A stretch of DNA of 64,000 nucleotides, from positions 186,001 through 250,000 of the forward strand of contig CAYQUX010000002.1 of assembly GCA_964420995.1 (NCBI GenBank). The letters run 5' to 3'. Below the pieces are notes generated by a model. That model made no database searches, was not told where the DNA came from, and was given only the letters and a program-made list of their open reading frames with translations. Below, piece after piece: positions 16,254-25,614 of this stretch. The translations under genes and the position numbers were made by a program. Numbering within the stretch: position 1 is the stretch's first letter; every line of letters starts with the position of its first letter. The DNA comes from Leptolinea sp964420995 (GTDB lineage Bacteria > Chloroflexota > Anaerolineae > Anaerolineales > Anaerolineaceae).

Positions 16254-18869
16254 TTAGCTTACATCTCCTTTGCCGTTGCCCCAGAAATCATTCAGGGCTA
16301 TGGCAAGTTTCTGGTTTTCCGGTTTTTCCAGGTTGGGGTCAGTTTCGAATACAGTCATGGCATGCCGTCTGGCTGATTCGATCAGTCGCACATCTGTTAA
16401 TTTGGCCATCCGCAAATCGGCAAAACCGGATTGCCGCGTGCCGAGGAAGTCCCCCGGCCCGCGTTGTTGCAGGTCTTTTTCGGCCAGCACGAAACCATCG
16501 TTGGTTTCTTCCATCACAGCCAGGCGTTCGTTTTCCAGAGCTGTGTCAGAATCAGGGATCAGCAGACAGAATGACTGGGCATCTCCGCGTCCCACCCTGC
16601 CACGGAATTGATGCAGTTGCGACAAACCAAAACGGTTGGCGCTTTCAATCAACATGACTGTGGCGTTGGGAACGTCCACACCAACTTCAACCACGGACGT
16701 TGATACCATCACATTCAATTCACCCGCCCGGAAACGGTCCATTACCGCGTCTTTTTCTTCCGGCTTTAATCGTCCATGCATTAAACCAAGTTTGTAATTG
16801 GGGAATATATCCTGTTGCAACCGTTCATGTTCCTGCACGGCAGCCAGATTCTCGTCACTTTCCTCGCTCTGCTCCACCAATGGATAGATGATGAACGCCT
16901 GGAAGCCACTCTCCACCTGTTTACGGATTAACTGGTAAGCCCGTTCCCGTTCCAACGGGTGAAGAACATGGGTTTTGATCGGTAGGCGTCCATGGGGCAT
17001 CTCGTCCATCACAGACAGGTCAAGGTCACCGTACACGGTCAACGCCAGCGAACGGGGAATGGGTGTGGCGGTCATCACCAACAGATGTGGGTTTTCACCT
17101 TTCTGACGCAGCGCGGCTCTCTGGGCTACCCCAAAACGGTGTTGTTCATCAATCACAGCCAGTTGCAGTTGCTGGAACATCACCGGGTCTTCAATAAGAG
17201 CGTGTGTGCCAACAATGATCTTAATCGTTCCATCCGCCAGCGCTTCACGAATGACCGCTTTTTCCGCTTCCGGTGTATCACCGATGAGCAGGCGGATTTG
17301 TTCCGTTTTTAAAGGCGGGTTCTCCCCTTCTGTTAACAGGCGGGTAAGTCCCCGATAATGCTGGTCAGCCAGGATGCTGGTGGGCGCCATGAAAGCCGAT
17401 TGCGCTCCTTCACTGGCGATCATCAAAGAAGCCATGGCCGCCACGATGGTTTTTCCAGAACCCACATCACCCTGCAGCAGTCGATTCATCGGCCTGCCGG
17501 CTGCCAGATCAGTCTGAATATCAGCCACTGCCCGTTTCTGCGCGGATGTCAATTCATACGGCAGCCGGGAAAATTGGCCATCCAGCCAATCCTGTGACGG
17601 TGTGAACTTCCGGGCTGTATTGGATTGCCAAGTGGCCTTCTGTCGTAAAACACCCATCTGCAACAGGAAAATTTCATCAAAGGCGATGCGCTTCCGGGCA
17701 TCATCCAATTCTTCCTGTGAATCCGGAAAATGCACCTGCAATAACGCGGTTGACAGGGTCGACAAATCCGCGTCTGTACGAATTTCCTCAGGCAGGTAAT
17801 CAGCCACACGCCGGGCGTTATAGTCAACCGTCTGCTTCATCACACGGCGCATAAATTTCTGGGTTATTCCAGCCGTTAATGGGTACACCGGGCTGATCCG
17901 GTTGGTCGACAGGTTTTCCGCCTCTAGCGGTTCAATCTCCGGGTTATCCATCATCAGGCGGCCCAGGTATTGCTTAATGGTGCCGCTGACCGAGACCTGG
18001 TCACCTGGACGGTATTGGTTGACAAGAAACCGCCGGTTGAACCAGGTGATACGCAGATTACCTGTAGAATCTCCAATCACCGCTTCAACGATGCAAATCT
18101 TCCCGCTGCGCGCGTCGCGCGCGTGAATGGATTGGATCGTACCGATTACCGTGAGCGTATCACCGTACATGATGCGGTTGATCGTCTTGGCCTGGCTGAA
18201 ATCGTGATAGTCCCGCGGGAAGTTATATAACAGGTCTTTCAGGGTATACAGATTTAGGTTACGCAGTTTTTTTGCGGTTTCCTCCCCAATTCCCTGAATA
18301 ACGGTGAGAGGCGCGCTCAAGGTTACCGGAGCAAACGCGTCTGGCAATCGCGATCCCGGTGTTGGCCGGCGTGGAGACGTGGTGTCACGAACCGGCGTAG
18401 TGGCCGGTCTGGGTGCTGCTCTTGTGGGACGGTCAACCCATTGAGGCGGTTGATATTGTTGTGTCTTCTTGACCGGTTGGGCGGGCGGATGAATTTCAGG
18501 CCTGGCCGGAGTTACAGGGTTCTGGGCAGGTGCAGCAACCGTGGTTGGTTTCTGAGCAGGTGGAGTGACCTGCGCAGGTTTATGATTTACCTGTACACGG
18601 TTTTCCTGCGGCGGGGGAATAGGAATTCCCATCAGATGAATATTCAGTTCTTGAATAATATCCTGCCGGCGGCCGCCTTCGGCGGAGCTGTATTCTTCCA
18701 GAAGATCAGTTACCGATTGGATCATATCTGGTGCGATGGACAAAGAACGGGCTTCGTTTTCCCAGTAGGGAACCACCTTGTGTAAACCGCCGATGATGGC
18801 CGTGTTCTTAAAACCGCGTTCTTTTTCAAGATTGAGAAATTTGGATAAAGATTCGACGATTGAAGGCAT
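16254..18869 (-). CDS. recG: ATP-dependent DNA helicase RecG
   Basis: 871 residues, longer than the usual 680-700 because of a 180-residue N-terminal extension with a helical head and a Pro/Ala/Thr/Gln-rich linker (about 90-180). The wedge/OB domain starts near LTVIQGIGEETAKKLRNLNL and continues with DLLYNFPRDYHDFS. Helicase motifs are complete: GDVGSGKTIVAAM (I), DEQHRFGVAQR (II), MTATPIPRSLAL (III), ATVMLIESANRFGLSQLHQFRGRVGRG (V/VI, in shorter parts). RecG remodels stalled replication forks and branched DNA. The start ATG 18869 has no ribosome site but a TAAAAT box exactly six bases before it. Confidence 0.95.
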   Translation of the reverse strand: MPSIVESLSKFLNLEKERGFKNTAIIGGLHKVVPYWENEARSLSIAPDMIQSVTDLLEEYSSAEGGRRQDIIQELNIHLMGIPIPPPQENRVQVNHKPAQVTPPAQKPTTVAAPAQNPVTPARPEIHPPAQPVKKTQQYQPPQWVDRPTRAAPRPATTPVRDTTSPRRPTPGSRLPDAFAPVTLSAPLTVIQGIGEETAKKLRNLNLYTLKDLLYNFPRDYHDFSQAKTINRIMYGDTLTVIGTIQSIHARDARSGKICIVEAVIGDSTGNLRITWFNRRFLVNQYRPGDQVSVSGTIKQYLGRLMMDNPEIEPLEAENLSTNRISPVYPLTAGITQKFMRRVMKQTVDYNARRVADYLPEEIRTDADLSTLSTALLQVHFPDSQEELDDARKRIAFDEIFLLQMGVLRQKATWQSNTARKFTPSQDWLDGQFSRLPYELTSAQKRAVADIQTDLAAGRPMNRLLQGDVGSGKTIVAAMASLMIASEGAQSAFMAPTSILADQHYRGLTRLLTEGENPPLKTEQIRLLIGDTPEAEKAVIREALADGTIKIIVGTHALIEDPVMFQQLQLAVIDEQHRFGVAQRAALRQKGENPHLLVMTATPIPRSLALTVYGDLDLSVMDEMPHGRLPIKTHVLHPLERERAYQLIRKQVESGFQAFIIYPLVEQSEESDENLAAVQEHERLQQDIFPNYKLGLMHGRLKPEEKDAVMDRFRAGELNVMVSTSVVEVGVDVPNATVMLIESANRFGLSQLHQFRGRVGRGDAQSFCLLIPDSDTALENERLAVMEETNDGFVLAEKDLQQRGPGDFLGTRQSGFADLRMAKLTDVRLIESARRHAMTVFETDPNLEKPENQKLAIALNDFWGNGKGDVS

Positions 18870-18875
18870 TTGAAA

Positions 18876-18881
18876 ATTTTA
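18876..18881 (-). promoter_or_regulatory. -10 box of a predicted leaderless recG mRNA
   Basis: TAAAAT on the minus strand, then six bases (TTTCAA), then ATG at 18869. No purine-rich ribosome site lies in between. Transcription would start at or next to the A of the ATG. Confidence 0.5.
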
Positions 18882-18979
18882 CCTTATTTCGCTTTTTCAA
18901 GTTTCTTAATATCCCGAATGTCATGATGCAGACTGTATGCACAGGACCGGGATTATGTACAATAAAACAAGGAGAAACA

Positions 18980-19897
18980 ATGTCCATAGTATTGATCAGC
19001 GGTGGAAGTGGAATGATTGGCACAACCATGGCCAGAGAATTGCAGGCCCGCGGGCACCAGGTGGCGATTCTCACGCGCCAGGCAGATTTTAAAAGTCGGT
19101 TCGGTGAAAGCGTCCCCTGGGATGGAATTCACCCCGGACCATGGATGGAATGGGTATCCAGGGCGGATTGGATCATCCATCTGGCCGGTGACAATATCGG
19201 CGCGGGGCGTTGGTCTGCTGAACGGTTGCAGCAGATCCGGGAAAGCCGCGTCTTTTCCGGGGAACTTCTGGCCGAAGCCGTTCACCGGTCGTCACACCGT
19301 CCCTCGGCATTTGTTCAAATGTCCGCCATCGGCTATTACGGAACACAATCCCCCAATGATCCTGATTACCTGGACGAATCCTCCCCACCCGGGGTTGACC
19401 GGCTGGCAGGCATCTGCCGTGAGTGGGAAAAAAGCACAACACGCGTGGAAGACCTGGGTATCCGTCGTTTGGTCATTCGCACCGGATTGGTGCTTTCACC
19501 AAAAGGGGGTGTCTTATCCCGTCTGGAACTGCCCTTCCGTTTTTTCGTCGGCGGGCCGATGGGAAATGGACGGCAGGTGTATTCGTGGATCCATTTGGCC
19601 GATCTGGTCGAAGGTATCCTATACCTGCTTGAAAAACCAGACTCGTCGGGGGTCTATAATTTCACTGCGCCTGAACCCGTCAGAAATTCCGAATTTTCCA
19701 GTCTATTGGGAAAAGTTATCAAGCGTCCTTCGTGGTTGCCTGTTCCGGCTTTTACACTTCGCCTTGTTCTGGGTGAAATGTCCACCCTCATTCTGGATGG
19801 TCAAAGAGTGCTTCCAACCCGATTAATAAATGAATCGGGGTACGCATTCAAATATCCTGGGCTGGAATCGGCCCTTCGCCAGATACATCCAGACTAA
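18980..19897 (+). CDS. TIGR01777-type epimerase (SDR39U1 family)
   Basis: 305 residues from ATG 18980, preceded by AAGGAGA; the open frame begins at 18860 but the Rossmann motif starts right after this ATG (VLISGGSGMIGTTMARELQARG). The NAD-binding WDG, HLAGDNIGAGRW and SAIGYYG motifs and the C-terminal DUF1731-like end (VLPTRLINESGYAFKYP) are characteristic. Family members are extended SDRs with no firmly assigned substrate, often near cell division or wall genes. It precedes tyrS. Confidence 0.9.
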   Translation: MSIVLISGGSGMIGTTMARELQARGHQVAILTRQADFKSRFGESVPWDGIHPGPWMEWVSRADWIIHLAGDNIGAGRWSAERLQQIRESRVFSGELLAEAVHRSSHRPSAFVQMSAIGYYGTQSPNDPDYLDESSPPGVDRLAGICREWEKSTTRVEDLGIRRLVIRTGLVLSPKGGVLSRLELPFRFFVGGPMGNGRQVYSWIHLADLVEGILYLLEKPDSSGVYNFTAPEPVRNSEFSSLLGKVIKRPSWLPVPAFTLRLVLGEMSTLILDGQRVLPTRLINESGYAFKYPGLESALRQIHPD

Positions 19898-19952
19898 TCG
19901 AAGGAGTGTACTCTTTCAAAACCGGCGAACCAACCGGGTTGGCTCATGCTGG

Positions 19953-19991
19953 TATAATCGGAACGAGAAAAATCCAGCGCCATCTGGCGCT
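19953..19991 (+). promoter_or_regulatory. Extended -10 promoter and hairpin in the tyrS leader
   Basis: TGGTATAAT (box at 19953-19958) is an extended -10 element. It predicts a start near 19965 and a leader of about 47 bases containing the hairpin AGCGCC (19976-19981)/GGCGCT (19986-19991) followed by TTTT. The hairpin may end transcription from the epimerase gene or attenuate tyrS. No T-box consensus is visible and the leader is too short for one. Confidence 0.45.
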
Positions 19992-20011
19992 TTTCCTGTG
20001 TGGAGGCTGAA

Positions 20012-21235
20012 GTGAATATTGACGATCAAGTAGAACTGTTTATGCAGGGAACGGAATATGGGGATGAAGCGCTCAAGCAGGCCATGAAAACCGAGCTTCG
20101 TCAACGGTTGGTCGATGCCGAAAAGGAACACCGCCCGCTGCGCATTTACTGCGGTTTTGATCCCCGTAAAGCCGACCTTCACCTGGGGCATACCGTTCCC
20201 ATGAACAAGTTGCGCCAGTTCCAGGACTGCGGCCACGAAGTTACCTTTCTAATCGGCAATTTCACCTCATTAATCGGTGACCCCTCCGATAAAGATATTC
20301 TCCGCCCACAATTAACACCAGAAGAAGTGGCGGAAAACGGGCGCACGTACGCCGAACAGGCTTTTCGCATCCTTGATCCCAAAAAGACGATCATCCGCTA
20401 CAACGCGGACTGGTTGTCCAAACTAACCTTCGCAGACTTGATCAAACTGGCATCCAATTTCACCGTTCAGCAATTCCTCACCCGCGAAAACTTCAAGCTT
20501 CGCTGGGAAAAAGGTGACGCCATCTACCTTCATGAAACTTTTTACTCCATCATGCAGGGGTATGACGCCTACGCCATGCGCTCTGATGTGCAGGTGGGCG
20601 GTACGGATCAGCTTTTCAATATTGTTACCGCGGCCCGTAAAGTGATGACCTACATGGGGGAGAAACCGAACATCGCCATCATCCTGGGTATTCTTCCGGG
20701 AACCGATGGTTCCGTGAAGATGAGCAAGTCCCTCGGGAATCACATTCCCATCAACACAGATGCCCCCGATATGTTTGGCAAAGTGATGAGCATCCCGGAT
20801 GCAGCCATGCCTACGTATTCCCGTCTGGTTACCCGCTGGACACCGGCTGATATTAAAACAATGGAAGATGGCCTGAAAACAGGCTCCATCCACCCGCGTG
20901 ATGCCAAAATGAAACTCGCCCGCGAGGTCACAGCCTCTTTCTATGGAGAAGAAGAAGCCGACCAGGCGCAGGATTCATTTGTCCGTCTATTCCAGAAACA
21001 CGATATCCCGGATGAAATGCCGGAAATGTCAATTGCCCGTGATCAATCCCTGCTGGATGTCCTGGTCGCCTGCCAGCTTGTGGCCTCACGCAGCGATGGC
21101 CGCCGTTTGCTGGATCAAAAAGGTGTCAAATTGGATGGACAGATTCTCGCAGATGGAAAAACCCCATTGGATCACGAGGGTGTTCTTCAGGTTGGCAAAC
21201 GACATTTTGTCAGAATCAAGTTCAGTCAGTCTTAA
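20012..21235 (+). CDS. tyrS: Tyrosyl-tRNA synthetase
   Basis: 407 residues from GTG 20012, which has GGAGG six bases upstream; a GTG at 20000 is in frame but overlaps that site. Class I motifs are HLGH (HIGH type, in DLHLGHTVPMNKL) and KMSKS. YCGFDPRKADLHLGH, the LIGDPSDKD stretch and QVGGTDQLFN identify the bacterial TyrS long form. The last 65 residues are an S4 RNA-binding domain (LLDVLVACQLVASRSDGRRLL). It charges tRNA-Tyr. Confidence 0.95.
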   Translation: MNIDDQVELFMQGTEYGDEALKQAMKTELRQRLVDAEKEHRPLRIYCGFDPRKADLHLGHTVPMNKLRQFQDCGHEVTFLIGNFTSLIGDPSDKDILRPQLTPEEVAENGRTYAEQAFRILDPKKTIIRYNADWLSKLTFADLIKLASNFTVQQFLTRENFKLRWEKGDAIYLHETFYSIMQGYDAYAMRSDVQVGGTDQLFNIVTAARKVMTYMGEKPNIAIILGILPGTDGSVKMSKSLGNHIPINTDAPDMFGKVMSIPDAAMPTYSRLVTRWTPADIKTMEDGLKTGSIHPRDAKMKLAREVTASFYGEEEADQAQDSFVRLFQKHDIPDEMPEMSIARDQSLLDVLVACQLVASRSDGRRLLDQKGVKLDGQILADGKTPLDHEGVLQVGKRHFVRIKFSQS

Positions 21236-21246
21236 ACAGATTGACC

Positions 21247-23853
21247 TTATTGCAACATAACAGAATTCAGCAGATCAATCCCCATATCGGTAGTTGATTT
21301 TGCTGTACCGCTTTCCATGACGATGGCCAGCGCAAATGGGGTTCCCTGCCATTCTGGTGTAGTTCCCCCGACAAACCAGAATACCTGACCACCACTGGTG
21401 GGAACGCTGGAGGTGGTGTGCCAGTAAGGTGACGATTCGTCCGCCATCAGGGTTAAGGCGAGTTTGACACCCTTCGGGTTGTACGATTGAACTTTTTGGC
21501 CGGCGGGTAAAATCACCCAGCCTTGCGCCGGGGTATCTACCGCCATGGCTATCCGCGGAGCCGGTCGTTCACCATTATTTGTCAATGCCGATGCCGCCAG
21601 TACCATCTGCAACGGAGAAACCCTGGCATTTTGATTTCCCAGTAGGGCATCCTTGCGATCCAATACTTTCATGGTTCCCGCGGAAATTTGAGGCAGAAGG
21701 ACATCAGGCAGACTGAAAAAGCCACTGGTTTCATAAATATCGGTCAGTTGCCGGTTGGGCAAATGATCCAACAGATTCAGCGATGTTCCCGGGCAGCCGG
21801 CGATCAATGCCTCTCCCCATGTTGGTGTGTCTGTTACAGATAGAGCGCATCCAAATCCATCCAGGGTGGTCTGTTCCGGCTTTGATTTCAGGGGAATCTC
21901 TTCAGGTTGGGCAGCCAGAATGAATGGATTAATGGCTGTGCCGATCGGATAGGCCCCCTGAGTAGCCCGATTAATTAACGGGCTGTCTTCACTGGTTGTC
22001 CAGGTCAACCAACTTTCATCCATGGTATTGGGATCAAAGCCTGGCTGTGAAGAAAGCGCCAGAATTTCGCCTGTCGATGCATTCATCAGCACGATAGCGC
22101 CTTTTTTCCCGGTCAATACCTGATCGGTAATCCTCTGAGTTTCAGAATCGATACTCAAGCGAATATCCAGACCACGCGGGGGTTGACCATAAAGAAGTTG
22201 GTTTGACCAGATGGACATGGACGGGTTGCCTTGAGTTCCGCGCAGGTACGCATCGTAGGACTGTTCAAGACCGCTCAAACCATAAACCGGGTGAGAATAG
22301 CCAGTGGTGGCAGCCAGACCGGGGAATAAATATTCCCGTTTGAAATCACCTGAAACACCCACTGAACGGCTTATGGGTTTTCCCGATCGATCCACCAGCG
22401 ATCCGCGTTGCACATACCGTTCAGCTATTGACCTGCGTGGATTATCGACCCGCTCTACCAGATCGGCAGACCGGACAACCGCCCACCAGCCGGAAACCAG
22501 CGCCGCGCAAGTCAGTCCCGCCAGAATCAGCGCCCCCGAAATCAGATATGGCTCAACGTGTATAGTACCGACCGGTTGATGCCCCGATTGATTTGAAATG
22601 ACCAGGAGCATCCACACACCAAGCATGCCCGTGAGCAAGGACGAGCCGCCGTAGGAAACAAAGGGCAGGGTTACCCCGCTTAATGGCAGCAGTCTGACGT
22701 TTCCACCAATAATAAATATACTCTGTATGGCCAGATAAATGGAAATTCCAGCCGCCAGATTGCGTCGATAGGTATCGGCCGCATGCAAAGCGGTGGATAA
22801 ACCGCGGCTGAAAATCAAGCCCAGGATCACCAGAAGGCCAATTGTGCCGATCAGGCCGGTCTCTTCCGCAATGGCAGAGTAAATAAAATCCGATTGCGCC
22901 ACCGGTATGATGCCGGGGCTGCCCAGACCTGGTCCGTGCCCGATAACCCCTCCGCTGCCTACGGCGATAATGGATTGAACAATTTGATACGACCGGCCGG
23001 ATGGATCCAACCAGGGATTGATCCAGGCATCCACGCGTACCCGAATCACATCAAACAATTGATACCCAAGCAGGCCGGCTGCTGCGATGATCATCACACT
23101 GATTAATAGCGTGCGCCGCCGGCCAGTCGCCAGATAAATAATGAATGAAAAAATCAGGATGAATATTGTCGCGGTTCCCAGGTCACGCTGCGCCAGAAGG
23201 ATCAATAATGCCGCCGCGAGGATTACCAGTGCCGGCATCAACCACTGTAGTATTCCCGGTTTCTGAAAATGCATATCCCCCAGATATGCAGACAAATACA
23301 CGATCAACAACAACTTCAGAGGTTCCGAAGGCTGTAAATACATGCCAAAAAGACCAAGCCACAGGTGTGGTCCATTCCCTCCCGGGTACGTCCCTATAAA
23401 AAAAGTCAGGGCGGTTAATACCAGACCACCAGCCAGCCAGAGGTATTTATACCGGCGCAAAAGATCAAGAAACGCGGGTCTAAATGACAATACCAGCAGG
23501 ATTGCCAGGCATACCGCCAGCCAGGCCGTTTGGCGAATTCCGTAAACAGGTGAAAGCCGCCAGATTTCAAGCAAACCCCAACCAGCCAGAATCATGACAA
23601 GTGGAAAGATGAATGGATCCCGGTCCGGGAGCGACTTATTTAACCCGCGCAAGACCACTGCTGTGCCAACCAGCCAGACCGTAAAGCCAATCCAATGATC
23701 CCAGCGGTAGGTTACCTGCCAGGAGTGCATCCGGGCCGCGGGAGACAGTGTGATCGCTATTCCGTAGAAGAATAGAAACCAGCCCGCCAGGGTTAACAGG
23801 CGGCTTTCAACCTGACTGTGATAGGCGCTTGTGGCAGGAAATAATCGATTCAA
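21247..23853 (-). CDS. SEDS polymerase (FtsW/RodA) fused to a catalytically degenerate penicillin-binding domain
   Basis: 868 residues, TTG start at 23853 overlapping the upstream stop (TTGA). Residues 1-430 have about twelve membrane segments and SEDS features: LGLFGMYLQPSEPLKLLLI, GHGPGLGSPGIIPVAQSDFIYSAIAEE (given in two parts: GHGPGLGSPGIIPVAQ, SDFIYSAIAEETG, with the conserved catalytic-region Asp) and FVSYGGSSLL. A further membrane segment (about 440-460) leads to a class B PBP body: RGSLVDRSGKPISRSV pedestal and a transpeptidase fold. All three PBP motifs are changed: SxxK is TAIN in YPIGTAINPF, SxN is GCP, KTG is TSG. So it should polymerise glycan but not crosslink it. Known SEDS enzymes need a separate class B PBP partner; here the partner is fused and probably structural. 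Confidence 0.85.
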   Translation of the reverse strand: MNRLFPATSAYHSQVESRLLTLAGWFLFFYGIAITLSPAARMHSWQVTYRWDHWIGFTVWLVGTAVVLRGLNKSLPDRDPFIFPLVMILAGWGLLEIWRLSPVYGIRQTAWLAVCLAILLVLSFRPAFLDLLRRYKYLWLAGGLVLTALTFFIGTYPGGNGPHLWLGLFGMYLQPSEPLKLLLIVYLSAYLGDMHFQKPGILQWLMPALVILAAALLILLAQRDLGTATIFILIFSFIIYLATGRRRTLLISVMIIAAAGLLGYQLFDVIRVRVDAWINPWLDPSGRSYQIVQSIIAVGSGGVIGHGPGLGSPGIIPVAQSDFIYSAIAEETGLIGTIGLLVILGLIFSRGLSTALHAADTYRRNLAAGISIYLAIQSIFIIGGNVRLLPLSGVTLPFVSYGGSSLLTGMLGVWMLLVISNQSGHQPVGTIHVEPYLISGALILAGLTCAALVSGWWAVVRSADLVERVDNPRRSIAERYVQRGSLVDRSGKPISRSVGVSGDFKREYLFPGLAATTGYSHPVYGLSGLEQSYDAYLRGTQGNPSMSIWSNQLLYGQPPRGLDIRLSIDSETQRITDQVLTGKKGAIVLMNASTGEILALSSQPGFDPNTMDESWLTWTTSEDSPLINRATQGAYPIGTAINPFILAAQPEEIPLKSKPEQTTLDGFGCALSVTDTPTWGEALIAGCPGTSLNLLDHLPNRQLTDIYETSGFFSLPDVLLPQISAGTMKVLDRKDALLGNQNARVSPLQMVLAASALTNNGERPAPRIAMAVDTPAQGWVILPAGQKVQSYNPKGVKLALTLMADESSPYWHTTSSVPTSGGQVFWFVGGTTPEWQGTPFALAIVMESGTAKSTTDMGIDLLNSVMLQ

Positions 23854-24722
23854 CTCGGCAGGTATTTATCAACTAGCAGGCGCAATTTCCGGCGGGTATC
23901 ACTCTGTATCCGGCCAGGGTTGGTGATAATGGTATCTTTCAGGGCTTCACCGCAGCCGCAGGTCGGAGCTTCAGGCAGAATTTCAACCAGGTTTTCCAAT
24001 GCCTGTTTGGCGGCATCTGTGTTCTTGTTCAATGTTTGAATGACCATTTCCACGCTCACCGGCTCAGTGGAAGTCCGCCAGACATCATAGTCTGTCACAT
24101 GAGCCATCGTGGTGTAGCACATTTCTGCTTCCCTCGCCAGAAACACTTCAGGGCAGGCGGTCATCCCGATGATGGACATTCCCCAGGCGCGGAACAGGTT
24201 TGATTCCGCGCGAGTGGAGAACCGCGGCCCTTCGACAGTGATCAGGGTACCCCCGGCATGAGTGACGACACCGGTCTGGGATACGGCCTGAAATACACGC
24301 GCGTTCAGATCTTCACAATATGGATTGGCCGTACCTACATGCACAACCAGCCCATCTCCGAAGAAGGTATGCGCGCGGCTTGCCCGGGTAAAGTCAAACA
24401 CCTGGTCAGGAATGATGATCTCACCGGGAGCATAGTCTTCCCGCAGGGAACCACAGGCGCTGATGCTGACAACCCGCGGAACTCCCAGTGATTTCAACGC
24501 GTAGATATTCGCCCGGTAATTCACTTCTGAGGGCATTATGGTATGCCCCAGACCGTGACGCGCGAGGAAGACAACCCGTTTCCCTTTGAGAATCCCCGAA
24601 ACCAGCGGCGCGCTGGGTTTGCCAAATGGAGTATCGATTTCAATCGATTCCGCATCTTTCAATGATGAGACGGCATAAAGACCTGATCCACCGATAACAC
24701 CTAAAACAGGTGAGTTTGACAT
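23850..24722 (-). CDS. mtnP: S-methyl-5'-thioadenosine phosphorylase
   Basis: 290 residues from ATG 24722, preceded by GGAGGG; the frame extends to 24764 without family similarity. GVIGGSGLY at the N terminus, FLARHGLGH (phosphate and substrate His), NYRANIYALKSLGV, SACGSLRE, TVEGPRFST and IGMTACPEVFLAREAEMCY identify a trimeric MTAP/PNP of family 2. It cleaves methylthioadenosine, the by-product of polyamine synthesis, to adenine and methylthioribose 1-phosphate. Its stop overlaps the start of the SEDS-PBP gene, so the two are co-translated, although no metabolic link is apparent. Confidence 0.93.
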   Translation of the reverse strand: MSNSPVLGVIGGSGLYAVSSLKDAESIEIDTPFGKPSAPLVSGILKGKRVVFLARHGLGHTIMPSEVNYRANIYALKSLGVPRVVSISACGSLREDYAPGEIIIPDQVFDFTRASRAHTFFGDGLVVHVGTANPYCEDLNARVFQAVSQTGVVTHAGGTLITVEGPRFSTRAESNLFRAWGMSIIGMTACPEVFLAREAEMCYTTMAHVTDYDVWRTSTEPVSVEMVIQTLNKNTDAAKQALENLVEILPEAPTCGCGEALKDTIITNPGRIQSDTRRKLRLLVDKYLPS

Positions 24723-24822
24723 AATCCCTCCATGGCTCTGGCAGTAAAGTAGTATCTGAATCATAGCACAAGAATTGCCAGGAAAATGCTGATAAAAGTT
24801 GGATGATATACTTGACCTTCAT

Positions 24823-25614
24823 ATGAGTCCATCAAAAGAAAGTTATGACCCCCATTATTTTGAACCACTTTTCGCGGCAGAGGAACGGCATTTCTGGTTT
24901 GTGGCCAGGAATAAAGTTATCAGTTCACTGGCCCACAAGGCTCTGACAGGTATAAAAACTCCCGCCATTCTTGAGGTGGGCTGCGGAACGGGAAATGTTC
25001 TGCAATCACTGGAAAAGGAATTTTCATCGGCCAACCTGACCGGTATGGACTTGTTTTCAGAGGGATTGCGGTTTGCCCATCAAAGGACAAAATGCGGTCT
25101 AATTCAGGCAGATCTGGCCGCTCCACCGTTAAACACGAAATTCGATCTGGTTGGAATGTTTGACGTGCTTGAACATATTAAAGAAGATCAGGCAGCCGTC
25201 CGGCAGATTTTTAAACTTGTCAAACCTGGCGGACTGTTCATGGTGACCGTGCCAGCCGATCCCCATCTCTGGAGCTATTTTGACATCGCCAGCCGGCATG
25301 CTCGCCGGTACACGTTGAATAGTTTACGCCAAACCATTATTCAGGCTGGCTTCACGGAAGAATTTTTATCACCCTATATTGCCTTTACCTACCCTGCTCT
25401 CTGGATTGGGAGAAAAGCGATTGATTCTGCCATTGCGTCCCAGGAATTGCAGGTTCACCATCAAGCCGAAAAAGAATTTCGGATTATTCCGGTGGTCAAT
25501 GAAATTGTATGCGTCATATTAAGTCTTGAAGCCGCCTGGCTCACCAAAGGCCGAAAATTACCGTTTGGTTCATCACTGGTAATGCTGGCACGCAAACCGA
25601 TCACTTCGGTGTGA
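24823..25614 (+). CDS. SAM-dependent methyltransferase (class I)
   Basis: 263 residues. Motif I ILEVGCGTGNVLQSL (about 52-66), acidic motif GMDLFSEGL, motif IV FDLVGMFDVLEHIKED and motif VI KPGGLFMVTVPA are all clear (Methyltransf_11/23 type). The C-terminal half has two hydrophobic stretches (about 180-200 and 225-245), as in membrane-associated methyltransferases next to polyprenol glycosyltransferases. Start uncertain: ATG 24799 or 24823; a TATACT box at 24807-24812 favours 24823 with an almost leaderless mRNA. The 3' end overlaps the convergent FHA gene by 14 bases. Substrate unknown. Confidence 0.82.
   Translation: MSPSKESYDPHYFEPLFAAEERHFWFVARNKVISSLAHKALTGIKTPAILEVGCGTGNVLQSLEKEFSSANLTGMDLFSEGLRFAHQRTKCGLIQADLAAPPLNTKFDLVGMFDVLEHIKEDQAAVRQIFKLVKPGGLFMVTVPADPHLWSYFDIASRHARRYTLNSLRQTIIQAGFTEEFLSPYIAFTYPALWIGRKAIDSAIASQELQVHHQAEKEFRIIPVVNEIVCVILSLEAAWLTKGRKLPFGSSLVMLARKPITSV

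Noticed and set aside
19939..19958. TTGGCT as the -35 partner of the tyrS TATAAT box
   Set aside because: The spacer is only eight bases; the extended -10 TG is a better explanation.
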